Assembly (NCBI RefSeq): GCF_014268275.3
Contig: NZ_CP077084.1
Span: 6,134,501-6,198,500 of the forward strand
Length of the DNA: 64,000 bases
Reading direction: 5' to 3'
From: Pseudomonas tritici
GTDB taxonomy: Bacteria; Pseudomonadota; Gammaproteobacteria; Pseudomonadales; Pseudomonadaceae
The translations under genes were made by a program, and so were the position numbers. Below the pieces are notes generated by a model. It saw nothing but the letters and a program-made list of their open reading frames with translations. It ran no database searches and had not been told where the DNA came from. Below, piece after piece: positions 1-9,178 of this stretch (position 1 is the first letter of the stretch; the number at the start of each line of letters is the position of its first letter).

Positions 1-1202
1 TCGATGGTCAACGGCAGGCGCAGGTTGCGTCGCTCGTAACCACGACCCACCACCGGCGCGCTCGGCTCATGGCCTTCGACCATGCCGATGTAGCCACACA
101 ATAAGCTGGCGGCAATCGCCAGGTACGGGTTGGCGTCGGCGCCCGGCAGGCGGTTTTCCACACGGCGGTTCTGCGGGCCGGCATCCGGTACGCGCAGGCC
201 GACCGTGCGATTTTCTTCGCCCCATTCCACGTTCACCGGCGCCGAGGTGTCGGGCAGGAAGCGGCGGAACGAGTTCACGTTGGGGGCAAACAGCGGCAGC
301 AATTCAGGAATGAATTTCTGCAGGCCGCCAATGTGGTTGAGGAACAGCTGGCTCATGCTCCCGTCTTCATTGGAGAAGACGTTCTTGCCGGTGGCGATGT
401 CGATGATGCTCTGGTGCAAATGCATCGCGCTGCCAGGCTCGCCGGTCATCGGCTTGGCCATAAAGGTGGCGGCCACGTTGTGCTTGAGTGCGGCCTCACG
501 CATGGTGCGCTTGAACACCAGGATCTGGTCGGCCAGGGACAGGGCATCACCATGACGGAAGTTGATTTCCATCTGCGCCGTGCCGTCTTCGTGAATCAGT
601 GTGTCGAGGTCCAGTTCCTGCAGCTCGCACCAGTCGTAGACGTCTTCGAACAAAGGGTCGAATTCGTTGGCCGCTTCTATAGAGAAGGACTGCCGACCGG
701 TCTCCGGGCGACCGGACCGGCCAATCGGCGGTTGCAGCGGGAAGTCCGGGTCTTCGCAACGTTTGGTCAGGTAAAACTCCATCTCCGGTGCCACGATGGG
801 CTGCCAGCCTTTGTCGGAGTAAAGCTTGAGGACTTTCTTGAGCACGTTGCGCGGCGACAGCTCGATCGGGTTGCCTTGCTTGTCGTAGGTGTCGTGGATC
901 ACCTGGGCGGTGGGCTCGATGGCCCAGGGCACCAGGAATACCGCGTTCTGGTCGGGGCGGCAGATCATGTCGATGTCGGCCGGGTCGAGCAATTCGTAAT
1001 AGATGTCGTCTTCGACATAGTCGCCAGTCACGGTCTGCAACAGAACGCTCTCGGGCAGGCGCATGCCTTTTTCAGCAATGAATTTGTTGGTTGGCGAGAT
1101 CTTGCCACGGGTGATACCCGTAAGGTCGCCAATCATGCATTCGACTTCTGTGATCTTGTGGTCTTTCAACCAATCGGTGAGCTGGTCGAGGTTGTTACTC
1201 AT
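1..1202 (-). CDS. spuB: Gamma-glutamylpolyamine synthetase-type glutamine synthetase (3' end beyond window)
   Basis: Reading leftward from the ATG at 1202 gives an open frame to the window edge (about 400 codons, no stop), beginning MSNNLDQLTDWLKDHK. It carries glutamine synthetase-fold blocks: APEMEFYL (metal-binding Glu), EDGTAQMEINF, the ATP-side block KPMTGEPGSAMHLHQS, and ENRTVGLRVP. Members of this PuuA/Spu branch attach glutamate to putrescine and related polyamines with ATP, the first step of polyamine catabolism in the cytoplasm. The N-terminus resembles P. aeruginosa SpuB as I remember it. It diverges from a second paralogue at 1811. About 50 C-terminal residues are probably missing. 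The exact polyamine is inferred from the family. Confidence 0.85.
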   Translation of the reverse strand, partial: MSNNLDQLTDWLKDHKITEVECMIGDLTGITRGKISPTNKFIAEKGMRLPESVLLQTVTGDYVEDDIYYELLDPADIDMICRPDQNAVFLVPWAIEPTAQVIHDTYDKQGNPIELSPRNVLKKVLKLYSDKGWQPIVAPEMEFYLTKRCEDPDFPLQPPIGRSGRPETGRQSFSIEAANEFDPLFEDVYDWCELQELDLDTLIHEDGTAQMEINFRHGDALSLADQILVFKRTMREAALKHNVAATFMAKPMTGEPGSAMHLHQSIIDIATGKNVFSNEDGSMSQLFLNHIGGLQKFIPELLPLFAPNVNSFRRFLPDTSAPVNVEWGEENRTVGLRVPDAGPQNRRVENRLPGADANPYLAIAASLLCGYIGMVEGHEPSAPVVGRGYERRNLRLPLTI

Positions 1203-1810
1203 AAATGCCTCTGGGCTGGGTTTCCTGGCATCCGTTAAAGGCCAGGCGTTGTTTGACGCAGCATCCGCGTCGTTTTTTCATTCAGGGTAGGAGCTTACCT
1301 GCCATTTGCTGCAGCGTTGCATTCCTCAGGCCAAACTCGTGCAGAATCATGAGCAGCACCCTGCACGGGAGCCGCTCAGAAGCAGGCAAGAGGAAAGCGA
1401 ATGGGCAAAGACGAGGTCAGCCGAGGCGTCAAGAATATTGACCGGGCTGCGGGTGTTTACACAGGAAGAATGGAATGATGACAAAGCCTGTCTGAAGCAG
1501 GCAGAGACGCCAAGTGGAGGCAGGCGAAACATGAAGCACCCCGGTATTATTGCTGTTATGGGTTTGAATCGAGCTTAGCCTTGTTCATTTTTTTACACAA
1601 CACCCCCGTAAAAAATACAACACGGCCCGCTCAAGCCTGCGAGTCCCAAGCCTTTCAAACCCAAAAAACCGCCCCAAAAAGCCTCAAAAAAGCCCTCAGG
1701 GCGCTTTTTTAGGGCAAAAAAGGCCTCGCTTGACTTCGGCATGCCGTTCGGGTTGACTGAAACCAGAAAAGATCAATGATTGATATTTTTAACAACAAAG
1801 GTGTTGCATC
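1203..1810. other. 608-bp intergenic region between two divergent glutamine synthetase genes
   Basis: No convincing gene is seen; the short open frames lack ribosome sites and family similarity. The right third is AT-rich and ends in a possible promoter for the 1811 gene, with a TTGACT at 1753-1758. A hairpin-forming segment lies at 1686-1710 and is listed separately. This stretch should hold both divergent promoters and any polyamine-responsive operator. Confidence 0.5.
1686..1710. terminator. A/T-flanked hairpin (attenuator- or terminator-like)
   Basis: AAAAAAGCCCT, a short turn, then AGGGCGCTTTTTT makes a GC stem flanked by A and T runs, so it could terminate in either direction. It lies between two genes transcribed away from each other, where an ordinary terminator is not expected. 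It could attenuate a leader transcript or stop an unrecognised small RNA. Confidence 0.4.
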
Positions 1811-3187
1811 ATGTCGGTACCCCCGCGTGCCGTTCAGCTTAACGAAGCGAACGCGTTCCTTAAGGATCATCCTGAGGTTCTGTACGTAGACCTTCTAATT
1901 GCGGATATGAATGGTGTGGTGCGCGGCAAGCGCATCGAACGCACCAGCCTCCACAAGGTTTACGAGAAGGGCATTAACCTGCCTGCCTCTTTATTTGCCC
2001 TGGATATCAATGGCTCTACGGTGGAAAGCACCGGCCTGGGCCTGGACATCGGTGATGCTGACCGAATCTGTTATCCAATCCCCGACACCCTGTGCAATGA
2101 GCCGTGGCAAAAGCGCCCTACCGCGCAACTGCTGATGACCATGCACGAACTAGAAGGTGAGCCGTTCTTCGCCGATCCGCGCGAAGTGCTCCGGCAAGTT
2201 GTCAGCAAATTTGACGACCTCGGTCTGACCATCTGCGCTGCCTTCGAGCTTGAGTTCTACCTGATCGACCAGGAGAACGTGAACGGCCGCCCGCAACCGC
2301 CCCGCTCGCCGATCTCCGGTAAACGCCCGCATTCGACACAGGTCTACCTGATCGACGACCTCGACGAATACGTCGACTGCCTCCAGGACATCCTGGAAGG
2401 TGCCAAAGAGCAAGGCATCCCGGCCGACGCCATCGTCAAGGAAAGTGCCCCGGCGCAGTTCGAAGTGAACCTGCACCACGTGGCCGACCCGATCAAGGCG
2501 TGTGACTACGCCGTATTGCTCAAACGCCTGATCAAGAACATCGCCTACGACCATGAGATGGACACCACCTTCATGGCCAAGCCTTACCCAGGCCAGGCAG
2601 GCAACGGTTTACACGTACACATTTCGATCCTGGACAAAGACGGCAAGAACATCTTTGCCAGCGAGGATCCCGAGCAGAACGCCGCATTGCGTCACGCGAT
2701 CGGCGGTGTGCTGGAGACCCTACCCGCTCAAATGGCGTTCCTGTGCCCCAACGTCAACTCCTACCGTCGATTCGGCGCACAGTTCTACGTGCCGAACTCG
2801 CCGTGCTGGGGCCTGGATAACCGCACCGTGGCGATCCGCGTACCGACTGGCGCGGCCGATTCCGTGCGGATCGAACACCGTGTGGCTGGCGCCGACGCCA
2901 ACCCTTACTTGCTGATGGCTTCGGTTTTGGCAGGCGTGCATCACGGCCTGACCAACAAGATCGAGCCGAACGCACCGGTGGAAGGCAACAGCTACGAGCA
3001 GAACGAGCAAAGCCTGCCGAACAACCTGCGCGATGCCCTGCGCGAGTTGGATGACAGCGAGGTGATGGCCAAGTACATCGATCCTAAATACATCGATATC
3101 TTCGTTGCCTGTAAGGAAAGTGAGCTGGAGGAGTTTGAACACTCTATCTCCGACCTTGAGTACAACTGGTACCTGCATACCGTGTAA
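1811..3187 (+). CDS. spuI: Gamma-glutamylpolyamine synthetase-type glutamine synthetase
   Basis: This 458-aa protein (MSVPPRAVQLNEANAF) is a complete class-I glutamine synthetase fold of the polyamine branch. The N-terminal beta-grasp part contains DMNGVVRGKR. The catalytic part has FELEFYLI, KESAPAQFEVNLHH, KPYPGQAGNGLHVHIS and DNRTVAIRVP. The likely reaction is ATP-dependent gamma-glutamylation of putrescine or a related amine. The start is the ATG after an AAAGGTG-like site. It is followed by a clear terminator at 3207-3241 and so is transcribed alone. It most resembles P. aeruginosa SpuI from memory; other PauA paralogues remain possible. It is paralogous to, not a duplicate of, the neighbour ending at 1202. 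Confidence 0.85.
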   Translation: MSVPPRAVQLNEANAFLKDHPEVLYVDLLIADMNGVVRGKRIERTSLHKVYEKGINLPASLFALDINGSTVESTGLGLDIGDADRICYPIPDTLCNEPWQKRPTAQLLMTMHELEGEPFFADPREVLRQVVSKFDDLGLTICAAFELEFYLIDQENVNGRPQPPRSPISGKRPHSTQVYLIDDLDEYVDCLQDILEGAKEQGIPADAIVKESAPAQFEVNLHHVADPIKACDYAVLLKRLIKNIAYDHEMDTTFMAKPYPGQAGNGLHVHISILDKDGKNIFASEDPEQNAALRHAIGGVLETLPAQMAFLCPNVNSYRRFGAQFYVPNSPCWGLDNRTVAIRVPTGAADSVRIEHRVAGADANPYLLMASVLAGVHHGLTNKIEPNAPVEGNSYEQNEQSLPNNLRDALRELDDSEVMAKYIDPKYIDIFVACKESELEEFEHSISDLEYNWYLHTV

Positions 3188-3206
3188 GCGGTGGCTGCAA
3201 TAAGAG

Positions 3207-3241
3207 AACGCCGCAGGCTTAATGGCCTGCGGCGTTTTTTT
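3207..3241 (+). terminator. Rho-independent terminator of the spuI-like gene
   Basis: AACGCCGCAGGC, loop TTAATG, GCCTGCGGCGTT, then a run of seven T. It lies 20 bp past the stop codon at 3187. Confidence 0.9.
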
Positions 3242-3271
3242 ATGGGTTTATTCCGGGAGACCGAGTTGGCC

Positions 3272-3373
3272 CCTTCGCGAGCAAGTCGAATCGTCGCACC
3301 GCCGCTCCCACATTTGACCGAGTTCTCCTGAAGAAACCGGTTCGAATGTGGGAGCGGGCTTGCTCGCGAAGGC
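3272..3373. repeat. REPIN-like inverted repeat with a mosaic left arm
   Basis: The right arm (3345-3373) is a standard REP ending GGGCTTGCTCGCGAAGG. The left arm starts CCTTCGCGAGCAAG and ends GCTCCCACATTTG, but its middle is replaced by a sequence whose reverse complement includes GGCGGTGCGACGATTCGAC. The same 19 bases occur in the large repeat at 61885-62033. Confidence 0.75.
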
Positions 3374-3434
3374 GGCCTGGCAGACAACACACCTCCCTGC
3401 TCATACAATGCCCGCTGCCTTGTAGGAGACTTCC

Positions 3435-4076
3435 ATGACCACCCGTCCCGCCGCCCCTCGCAAACCCCGCGCCCGTAGCCAGGCCCGGATCGACGCGATC
3501 CTCGACGCAGCCCGCACTTTGCTGGCCGCTGAAGGCGTGGCCGGTTTGTCGATCTACAGCGTGGCCGAACGGGCGCAGATTCCCCCTTCGTCGGTCTATC
3601 ACTTCTTCGCCAGCGTGCCGGCATTGCTGGAGGCGTTGACCGCAGACGTGCACGCCGCATTCCGGGCAGCCATCCAGGCACCCATCGAGCATGACTCACT
3701 CAAACACTGGCGCGACCTGTCCTGCATCGTCGAACAGCGCATGCTCACCATCTATGATCATGACGCCGCCGCGCGACAGTTGATCCTGGCGCAGCACGGG
3801 CTCACCGAAGTGACCCAGGCCGACCGTCAGCATGATCTGGAATTGGGCGACCTGATGCTCACCGTGTTCAACCGTCACTTTGAAGTGCCGACGTTGCCCA
3901 GCGATGTGGATGTGTTTGCGTTAGCGCTGGAGCTGAGCGACCGCGTGTATGCGCGCTCAGTGCATCAACATGGGTTGATTACGCCGCGCATGGCGGAGGA
4001 AGGGATGCGGGTGTTTGATGCGTATGTGGGGCTTTATTTGCCGGCGTATTTGCCTAAGCGCCAAGTCCTGGTTTGA
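3435..4076 (+). CDS. TetR-family transcriptional regulator
   Basis: This 213-aa protein has a basic N-terminus (PRKPRARSQAR) and then a TetR helix-turn-helix at about residues 18-62 (ILDAARTLLAAEGVAGLSIYSVAERAQ, then SSVYHFFASVPALLEAL). The remainder is an alpha-helical ligand domain. The ATG follows TGTAGGAGACTTCC, a good ribosome site. It is separated from the polyamine gene by a terminator and a repeat, so a role in polyamine control is only a possibility. Ligand and targets cannot be read from the sequence. Confidence 0.85.
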   Translation: MTTRPAAPRKPRARSQARIDAILDAARTLLAAEGVAGLSIYSVAERAQIPPSSVYHFFASVPALLEALTADVHAAFRAAIQAPIEHDSLKHWRDLSCIVEQRMLTIYDHDAAARQLILAQHGLTEVTQADRQHDLELGDLMLTVFNRHFEVPTLPSDVDVFALALELSDRVYARSVHQHGLITPRMAEEGMRVFDAYVGLYLPAYLPKRQVLV

Positions 4077-4087
4077 CAGGGCCGGCT

Positions 4088-4173
4088 CTATCGCAGGCAA
4101 GCCAGCTCCCACATTTGAATGCATTCCAACCTTGGAACTCGGTCAAATGTGGGAGCTGGCTTGCCTGCGATAG
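4088..4173. repeat. REPIN (paired inverted REP sequences)
   Basis: CTATCGCAGGCAAGCCAGC and TCCCACATTTG at the left are mirrored by CAAATGTGGGAGCTGGC and TTGCCTGCGATAG at the right, around a spacer of about 30 bases. It lies between the convergent TetR and ssuF genes. Confidence 0.9.
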
Positions 4174-4194
4174 CGGCCTCAAGAACAACGCCAA

Positions 4195-4410
4195 TTACAA
4201 CTTGGCAATCGACACCTCGGTGGACTTAACAAAGGCAATCACTTCGCTGCCAATCACCAGCTCCAGCTCTTTGACCGAGCGAGTAGTGATTACCGAAGTA
4301 ACGATGCCGGACGCCGTTTGCACATCGATTTCCGACAGCACGTCGCCTTCGACGATTTCCTTGATCGTGCCTTTGAACTGGTTACGCACGTTGATGGCTT
4401 TAATAGTCAT
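4195..4410 (-). CDS. ssuF: Molybdopterin-binding-like (Mop/TOBE) small protein SsuF
   Basis: This 71-aa protein (MTIKAINVRNQFKGTI...) is one TOBE/molbindin-type domain. It has the family pattern NQFKGTI and a SEIDVQTASGIVTSVITT core, and it ends VSIAKL. Pseudomonas ssuEADCBF operons end with such a gene, and it has been reported to be needed for aromatic sulfonate use in P. putida. Its biochemical role is unclear. The start chosen is the ATG at 4410; an upstream in-frame extension would run through the spacer toward ssuB and has no family similarity. It is last in the operon, 28 bp after ssuB. Confidence 0.85.
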   Translation of the reverse strand: MTIKAINVRNQFKGTIKEIVEGDVLSEIDVQTASGIVTSVITTRSVKELELVIGSEVIAFVKSTEVSIAKL

Positions 4411-4438
4411 GGTGTTCTCTCTTCGTAGGACAAGTGAG

Positions 4439-5245
4439 TTATTGAGCCCAACGCAATTGCGTAGGCAGCGGTGAAACAGGTTCAGGTTCCGGCGGCGTGC
4501 CGGGTAACGACAACACACGGTTGAGCACTTCGGCTTCCAGCGCCGCCAAGCGATGCGAGCCGCGGGCCCGTGGGCGTGGCAGGTCGACGATCAGGTCGAG
4601 GCCGATTTCGCCGTCTTCGATCAGGATCACCCGGTCGGCAATGGCCACGGCTTCGCTGACATCGTGGGTCACCAGCAACACGGTAAAGCCGTGCTTCTGC
4701 CAGAGGTTTTCGATCAGTTGCTGCATCTCGATACGAGTCAGGGCATCCAGCGCGCCCAAGGGCTCGTCAAGCAACAGCAGGCGCGGTTGATGGATCAAGG
4801 CGCGCGCCAGGGCCACGCGTTGCTTCTGCCCACCGGACAGCGCCGCCGGCCACTCATTGGCGCGTTCGGCCAGGCCGACTGCTTCCAGGGCTTCCAGCGC
4901 TTTGGGGCGCCAGTTGCCTTTAAGGCCCAGGCCGACGTTATCGATAATCTTTTTCCACGGCAGCAGGCGCGCTTCCTGGAACATCAACCGCGTGTCTTCA
5001 ATCGCTTCGCTCAGCGGCGCGGAGCCGGCCAGCAGCTCGCCGCCGCTGGCTTTGTCCAGGCCGGCCAGCAGGCGCAATAACGTACTTTTGCCGCAACCGC
5101 TGCGACCGACCACCGCCACGAACTGGCCAGCAGGAATGTGCAGGTCGATTTCCTTGAGCACTTCGCGCGCACCAAAAGCCTTGCGCAGTTTGCGCACCGC
5201 CAAGGGAATCCCCTTCAGCAGGCGCGGGGGTTGTTGAGCTGTCAT
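4439..5245 (-). CDS. ssuB: Aliphatic sulfonates ABC transporter ATP-binding protein
   Basis: The 268-aa ABC ATPase has Walker [10 protein letters not shown] at 47-55, Q-loop [10 protein letters not shown], signature LSGGQ at 136-140, Walker B LLLLDEP at 156-162 and the switch histidine in LLVTHD. The [11 protein letters not shown] segment is typical of the sulfonate/nitrate/taurine importer branch. It powers sulfonate import from the periplasm with SsuC and SsuA. Its ATG overlaps the ssuC stop by 4 bp, indicating translational coupling. Confidence 0.95.
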   Translation of the reverse strand: MTAQQPPRLLKGIPLAVRKLRKAFGAREVLKEIDLHIPAGQFVAVVGRSGCGKSTLLRLLAGLDKASGGELLAGSAPLSEAIEDTRLMFQEARLLPWKKIIDNVGLGLKGNWRPKALEALEAVGLAERANEWPAALSGGQKQRVALARALIHQPRLLLLDEPLGALDALTRIEMQQLIENLWQKHGFTVLLVTHDVSEAVAIADRVILIEDGEIGLDLIVDLPRPRARGSHRLAALEAEVLNRVLSLPGTPPEPEPVSPLPTQLRWAQ

Positions 5246-6030
5246 GCCGCACCTCCTTTATTCACTTGATACGCCGGGTGCCAGCGCAGCCACACACGCT
5301 CCAGGCCACGCGCGGCCAGGTCGGCCAGCTTGCCGAGGATCGCGTACATCACAATCGCGAGTACCACCACATCGGTTTGCAGGAATTCACGGGCGTTCAT
5401 CGCCAGGTAACCGATACCGGAACTGGCCGAGATGGTTTCCGCCACGATCAGCGTCAGCCACATAAAGCCCAGGGCAAACCGCACCCCCACCAGGATCGAC
5501 GGCAGCGCGCCGGGCAGGATCACCTGACGGAACAGGCTGAACCCGGACAAGCCGTAGCTGCGCGACATTTCCACCAGCGCCGGGTCGACATTGCGGATGC
5601 CGTGATACGTGTTGAGGTAGATCGGGAACAGCGTGCCAAGGGCGACCAGGAAAACCTTCGCCGTCTCGTCGATGCCGAACCACAGGATTACCAACGGGAT
5701 CAGCGCCAGGTGCGGCACGTTGCGGATCATCTGCACCGAGCTGTCCAGCAGGCGTTCGCCCCATGTCGACAGGCCGGTGATAAAGCCCAGGGCCAGGCCG
5801 ATGCTGCCGCCGATCACAAAACCCAGGCCCGCACGCCAGCCGCTGATGGCCAGGTGTGTCCAGATTTCGCCGCTGGCCACCAGGTGGACGCCGGCTGCAA
5901 TCACGGCGCTGGGCGCCGGCAGAATGCGCGTCGACAACCAGCCCGCCGACACCGACAACTGCCACACCGCCAGCAAGAGAATCGGCAGTACCCAGGGCGC
6001 CACACGATGGCTTAGTTTTTCAAAGTTCAT
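5242..6030 (-). CDS. ssuC: Aliphatic sulfonates ABC transporter permease
   Basis: This 262-aa inner-membrane protein has about six hydrophobic segments, beginning with [15 protein letters not shown]. The binding-protein-dependent EAA-type loop is near residues 170-195 ([20 protein letters not shown], then GALPSILVG). It belongs to the SsuC/TauC permease family and forms the channel for sulfonate uptake. It sits between ssuD and ssuB, 9 bp from ssuD and overlapping ssuB by 4 bp. Confidence 0.95.
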   Translation of the reverse strand: MNFEKLSHRVAPWVLPILLLAVWQLSVSAGWLSTRILPAPSAVIAAGVHLVASGEIWTHLAISGWRAGLGFVIGGSIGLALGFITGLSTWGERLLDSSVQMIRNVPHLALIPLVILWFGIDETAKVFLVALGTLFPIYLNTYHGIRNVDPALVEMSRSYGLSGFSLFRQVILPGALPSILVGVRFALGFMWLTLIVAETISASSGIGYLAMNAREFLQTDVVVLAIVMYAILGKLADLAARGLERVWLRWHPAYQVNKGGAA

Positions 6031-6039
6031 GGCGCTGCC

Positions 6040-7188
6040 TCAGCTCTGTGACGCAGCTTTGGGAAGGATGTCGTTGGCGACCATCTCGCCGAACGGGCTG
6101 ACGTACCCGGCGCTTTTTGGCAGCTCGGGACGCTCGATATCCAGGTGTGGGAACAGCAGCTCGGCGACGCGATACGACTCTTCCAGGTGTGGGTAACCAG
6201 AGAAGATAAACGTGTCGATGCCGAGCGCTGCGTATTCCTTCACACGTTCAGCAACCGTTGGGCCATCGCCCACCAGCGCCGTACCCGCGCCGCCTCGGAC
6301 AAGGCCAACGCCGGCCCACAGATTGGGGCTGACTTCGAGGTTGTCGCGGTTGCCGCCATGCAAGGCAGCCATGCGTTGCTGACCGACGGAATCGAAACGC
6401 GCCAGGGAGGCCTGGGCACGAGCAATGGTGTCGTCGTCCAGATGAGAGATCAGTTTGTCGGCGGCTTTCCATGCCTCATCGTTGGTTTCACGCACGATCA
6501 CGTGCAAGCGAATACCAAAGCGCACAGTGCGCCCGAGCTTCGCGGCCTTGGCCCGTACCTGCTCGATCTTTTCAGCGACGGCAGCCGGTGGCTCGCCCCA
6601 GGTCAGCACCATTTCCACTTGTTCGGCAGCCAGGTCCTGGGCGGCCTCGGAGGAACCGCCGAAGTACAGCGGCGGGCGTGGTTGCTGGATCGGCGGGTAA
6701 AGCAGCTTGGCGCCTTTGACGCTGATGTGCTCGCCGTCGTAATCCACGGTTTCGCCTTCCAGCACGCGGCGCCAGATGCGGGTGAACTCCACAGAAGCCT
6801 GGTAGCGCTCTTCATGGCTGAGGAACAGACCGTCGCCGGCCAATTCCTCCGGGTCACCACCGGTGACCAGATTGAACAACGCACGGCCGCCAGACAGGCG
6901 ATCCAGGGTCGCAGCCTGACGCGCGGCCACCGTCGGGGAAATGATCCCGGGGCGCAACGCGACAAGGAATTTCAGACGCTGGGTCACCGGAATCAGCGAG
7001 GCAGCCACCAGCCACGAGTCTTCGCAGGAGCGACCGGTAGGGATCAGCACCCCGCCGAACCCCAGGCGGTCAGCGGCCTGGGCCACTTGCTGCAGGTAAC
7101 CGTGGTCAACGGCGCGAGCGCCTTCGGCGGTGCCAAGGTAATGGCCGTCGCCGTGGGTAGGCAGGAACCAGAAAATAGTGAGGCTCAT
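6040..7188 (-). CDS. ssuD: FMNH2-dependent alkanesulfonate monooxygenase
   Basis: This 382-aa protein of the bacterial luciferase-like family starts [19 protein letters not shown], the typical SsuD N-terminus, and is of the usual length (about 380). It has [10 protein letters not shown] and YFGGSSEAA in the TIM barrel. SsuD cleaves the C-S bond of alkanesulfonates with O2 and FMNH2 from SsuE, giving sulfite and an aldehyde in the cytoplasm. A GGAGACAACTCC-type site precedes the start. It is the third gene of ssuEADCBF. Confidence 0.95.
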   Translation of the reverse strand: MSLTIFWFLPTHGDGHYLGTAEGARAVDHGYLQQVAQAADRLGFGGVLIPTGRSCEDSWLVAASLIPVTQRLKFLVALRPGIISPTVAARQAATLDRLSGGRALFNLVTGGDPEELAGDGLFLSHEERYQASVEFTRIWRRVLEGETVDYDGEHISVKGAKLLYPPIQQPRPPLYFGGSSEAAQDLAAEQVEMVLTWGEPPAAVAEKIEQVRAKAAKLGRTVRFGIRLHVIVRETNDEAWKAADKLISHLDDDTIARAQASLARFDSVGQQRMAALHGGNRDNLEVSPNLWAGVGLVRGGAGTALVGDGPTVAERVKEYAALGIDTFIFSGYPHLEESYRVAELLFPHLDIERPELPKSAGYVSPFGEMVANDILPKAASQS

Positions 7189-7212
7189 GGAGTTGTCTCC
7201 TGAAAAATCGGA

Positions 7213-8181
7213 TTACGGCGCTTTGGCAACGGCGGCGGGTGGTGTCCAGATCACGTCCTTGATGCTCAAGGGCTTGGGGATCAATTTGAGTTGGTAGAAG
7301 GTGTCGGCGATTCTCTGCTGGGCAGCGACCACTTGCGGGGTCAGGAACAGCGCACCGTAGCCTTGGCGTTTCACCGAGGTCAGGGTGATGTCAGCCGGCA
7401 GGCCGAGCAGCGGAGCGACTTGTTCAGTCACTTCCTGCGGGTTGGCCTTGGACCATTCGCCCACGGCGCGCACTTCTTCGATCAACGCCTTGATCACTTC
7501 CGGATTTTTTTCAGCGTACGGCTTGGTCGCCAGGTAGAACTGATGGTTGTCGGCAATGCCGGTACCGTCACGCAGGGTGCGTGCTTGCAGTTGTTTTTCG
7601 GCGGCAGCCTGGTACGGGTCCCAGATCACCCACGCATCCACGCTGCCACGCTCAAAGGCGGCACGCGCATCGGCGGGCGGCAGGAACACGGTCTGCACGT
7701 CGGTGTATTTCAGGCCGGCGTCTTCCAGCGCACGTACCAGCAGGTAGTGCACGTTGGAGCCTTTGTTGAGCACGATTTTCTTGCCCTTGAGCTCGGCCAC
7801 GGATTTGATCGGCGAATCTTTCGGCACCAGGATCGCTTCGCTGGTCGGCGCGGGTGGCTCGTAGGCCACGTAGAGCAAGTCGGCACCAGCCGCCTGGGCG
7901 AACACCGGTGGGGTTTCGCCGGTCACGCCGAAGTCGATGGAGCCGACGTTCAGGCCCTCGAGCAATTGCGGCCCACCGGGAAACTCGGTCCATTGCACGT
8001 TCACGCCTTGGGCGGCCAGGCGTTTTTCCAGGGTGCCCTTGGCTTTGAGCAGCACCAACGTGCCGTACTTCTGGTAACCGATACGCAAGGTCTCGGCGGC
8101 TTGAGCTTGAACAATGGCGCCGAAGGACACAGCCGCAGCAAACAGTGCGACCAGACCACGACGCAAGATGACAGTGCGCAT
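7213..8181 (-). CDS. ssuA: Aliphatic sulfonates-binding periplasmic protein
   Basis: This 322-aa protein has an N-terminal signal peptide (about 28 residues, basic MRTVILRR then a hydrophobic core ending VQAQA). The NMT1/SsuA-like binding fold follows: LRIGYQKYGTLVLLKAKG, EFPGGPQLLEGLNVGSIDFG, and GSVDAWVIWDPY near residue 190. It captures sulfonates for SsuBC. An SD (GAGAGCG) precedes the ATG. It is the second gene of the operon, after ssuE. Confidence 0.95.
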   Translation of the reverse strand: MRTVILRRGLVALFAAAVSFGAIVQAQAAETLRIGYQKYGTLVLLKAKGTLEKRLAAQGVNVQWTEFPGGPQLLEGLNVGSIDFGVTGETPPVFAQAAGADLLYVAYEPPAPTSEAILVPKDSPIKSVAELKGKKIVLNKGSNVHYLLVRALEDAGLKYTDVQTVFLPPADARAAFERGSVDAWVIWDPYQAAAEKQLQARTLRDGTGIADNHQFYLATKPYAEKNPEVIKALIEEVRAVGEWSKANPQEVTEQVAPLLGLPADITLTSVKRQGYGALFLTPQVVAAQQRIADTFYQLKLIPKPLSIKDVIWTPPAAVAKAP

Positions 8182-8276
8182 GGCGCTCTCTCCAAATATG
8201 CGAATAGGGTTTTGGCTGCACCTGCTTGGCCGTTGGCGGCTGAGTAAGGTGAGTGTTACTTGATGTCGGGTACCGC

Positions 8277-8870
8277 TTAAATGCTCCAGCGAGCACTCAA
8301 CAAACGTTCATTCAACACATGCGGGTCCAGCGGTTTCGGGTGACGAGCCATGGCGCTGAGGAGCTGCTCAAGAGCTTCGTGCAACCGGTGTTCGAGCACC
8401 GGCACCAGCTGCGCTTGTGCGCTGCCTTCGGCATAAGCGATCTGGCTGTCCTCGGCAAAAATTCCGTGGAGCAATTCCTGGGCTTTCAGCGCCGACAACA
8501 CCGGCTTCAAGGCGTAGTCCACCGCCAGCATGTGGGCGATGCTGCCGCCAGTCGCCATCGGCAACACGATCTTGTGGGCCAGGGCGCGTTCGGGCAGCAG
8601 GTCGAGCACGGTTTTCAGCGCGCCGGAAAACGAAGCCTTGTAGACCGGCGTGGCAATCACCAGGCCATCCGCATTCGCCACCTGTTGCAGCAGGTCGATG
8701 ACCTTGGGGCTGTCGAAGCGAGCGTGCAGCAAGTCTTCAGCCGGGAAGTCCCGTATCTGGTAACTCACCACTTCCACGCCTTTGTCTTGCAACCACTGAC
8801 GGGTTTTATCCAGCAACACCCCGGAGCGCGAACGCTGGCTGGGACTGCCTCCAAGTGTTACGACCAACAT
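8277..8870 (-). CDS. ssuE: NAD(P)H-dependent FMN reductase
   Basis: This 197-aa flavodoxin-fold reductase begins [17 protein letters not shown], where the flavin phosphate loop is [29 protein letters not shown] is the characteristic middle block. It supplies FMNH2 to SsuD. It is the first gene of ssuEADCBF, and the AT-rich promoter zone lies at 8940-9015. A 95-bp gap separates it from ssuA, unlike the tight spacing downstream. Confidence 0.93.
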   Translation of the reverse strand: MLVVTLGGSPSQRSRSGVLLDKTRQWLQDKGVEVVSYQIRDFPAEDLLHARFDSPKVIDLLQQVANADGLVIATPVYKASFSGALKTVLDLLPERALAHKIVLPMATGGSIAHMLAVDYALKPVLSALKAQELLHGIFAEDSQIAYAEGSAQAQLVPVLEHRLHEALEQLLSAMARHPKPLDPHVLNERLLSARWSI

Positions 8871-9022
8871 GCAGGATTTCCTTGAGCAGGTGTCAGCGGT
8901 TCGCTGTGTGGCGATGGCGCCAAGATGGAACAGACCTTATCAGCAGATTTATATATCTTTAAATCTTATTTTTTCATTTGTTTATTCTTTAAATGCATAT
9001 ACAGATTATGAATCTCCGGGCG

Positions 9023-9047
9023 AAAAAAAAGGCCGTAAAAACGGCCT
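9023..9047 (-). terminator. Rho-independent terminator of lsfA
   Basis: On the minus strand it reads AGGCCGT-TTTT-ACGGCCT followed by eight T. It lies about 130 bp past the lsfA stop, beyond a REPIN. Confidence 0.8.
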
Positions 9048-9105
9048 GAAAACCCCTGCTGTGTGATTCGGTTCCAACTCAAATTCTGTGGTGCATGTAC
9101 CGACG

Positions 9106-9172
9106 CCATCGCGGGCAAGCCCGGCTCCCACAGTCGATCGCATTCCCCTGTGGGAGCGGGCTTGCCCGCGAT
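9106..9172. repeat. REPIN
   Basis: CATCGCGGGCAAGCCCGGC and TCCCACA at the left are mirrored by TGTGGGAGCGGGC and TTGCCCGCGAT at the right, with a spacer of about 16 bases. It lies between the lsfA stop and its terminator, so it would be in the lsfA 3' untranslated region. Confidence 0.9.
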
Positions 9173-9178
9173 TCGGTA

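Larger units (their letters stand above)
8871..9178. promoter_or_regulatory. Intergenic region upstream of ssuE: AT-rich promoter zone
   Basis: The 8940-9010 part is strongly AT-rich against a GC-rich genome. It contains a perfect inverted repeat AGATTTA-N8-TAAATCT at 8945-8966 and TTTATTCTTTAAA at 8981-8993. Both lie 75-125 bp before the ssuE ATG. A related TTTAAAAAGAATAAA lies before lsfA. Sulfur-starvation genes of Pseudomonas are generally controlled by CysB-type regulators; that this is such a site is inference. The rest of the gap holds the lsfA terminator and a REPIN. Confidence 0.55.

Noticed and set aside
1205..1578. Several short plus-strand frames between the two glutamine synthetase genes.
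   Set aside because: No ribosome site, no recognised domain, and overlapping frames in all phases; treated as noncoding.
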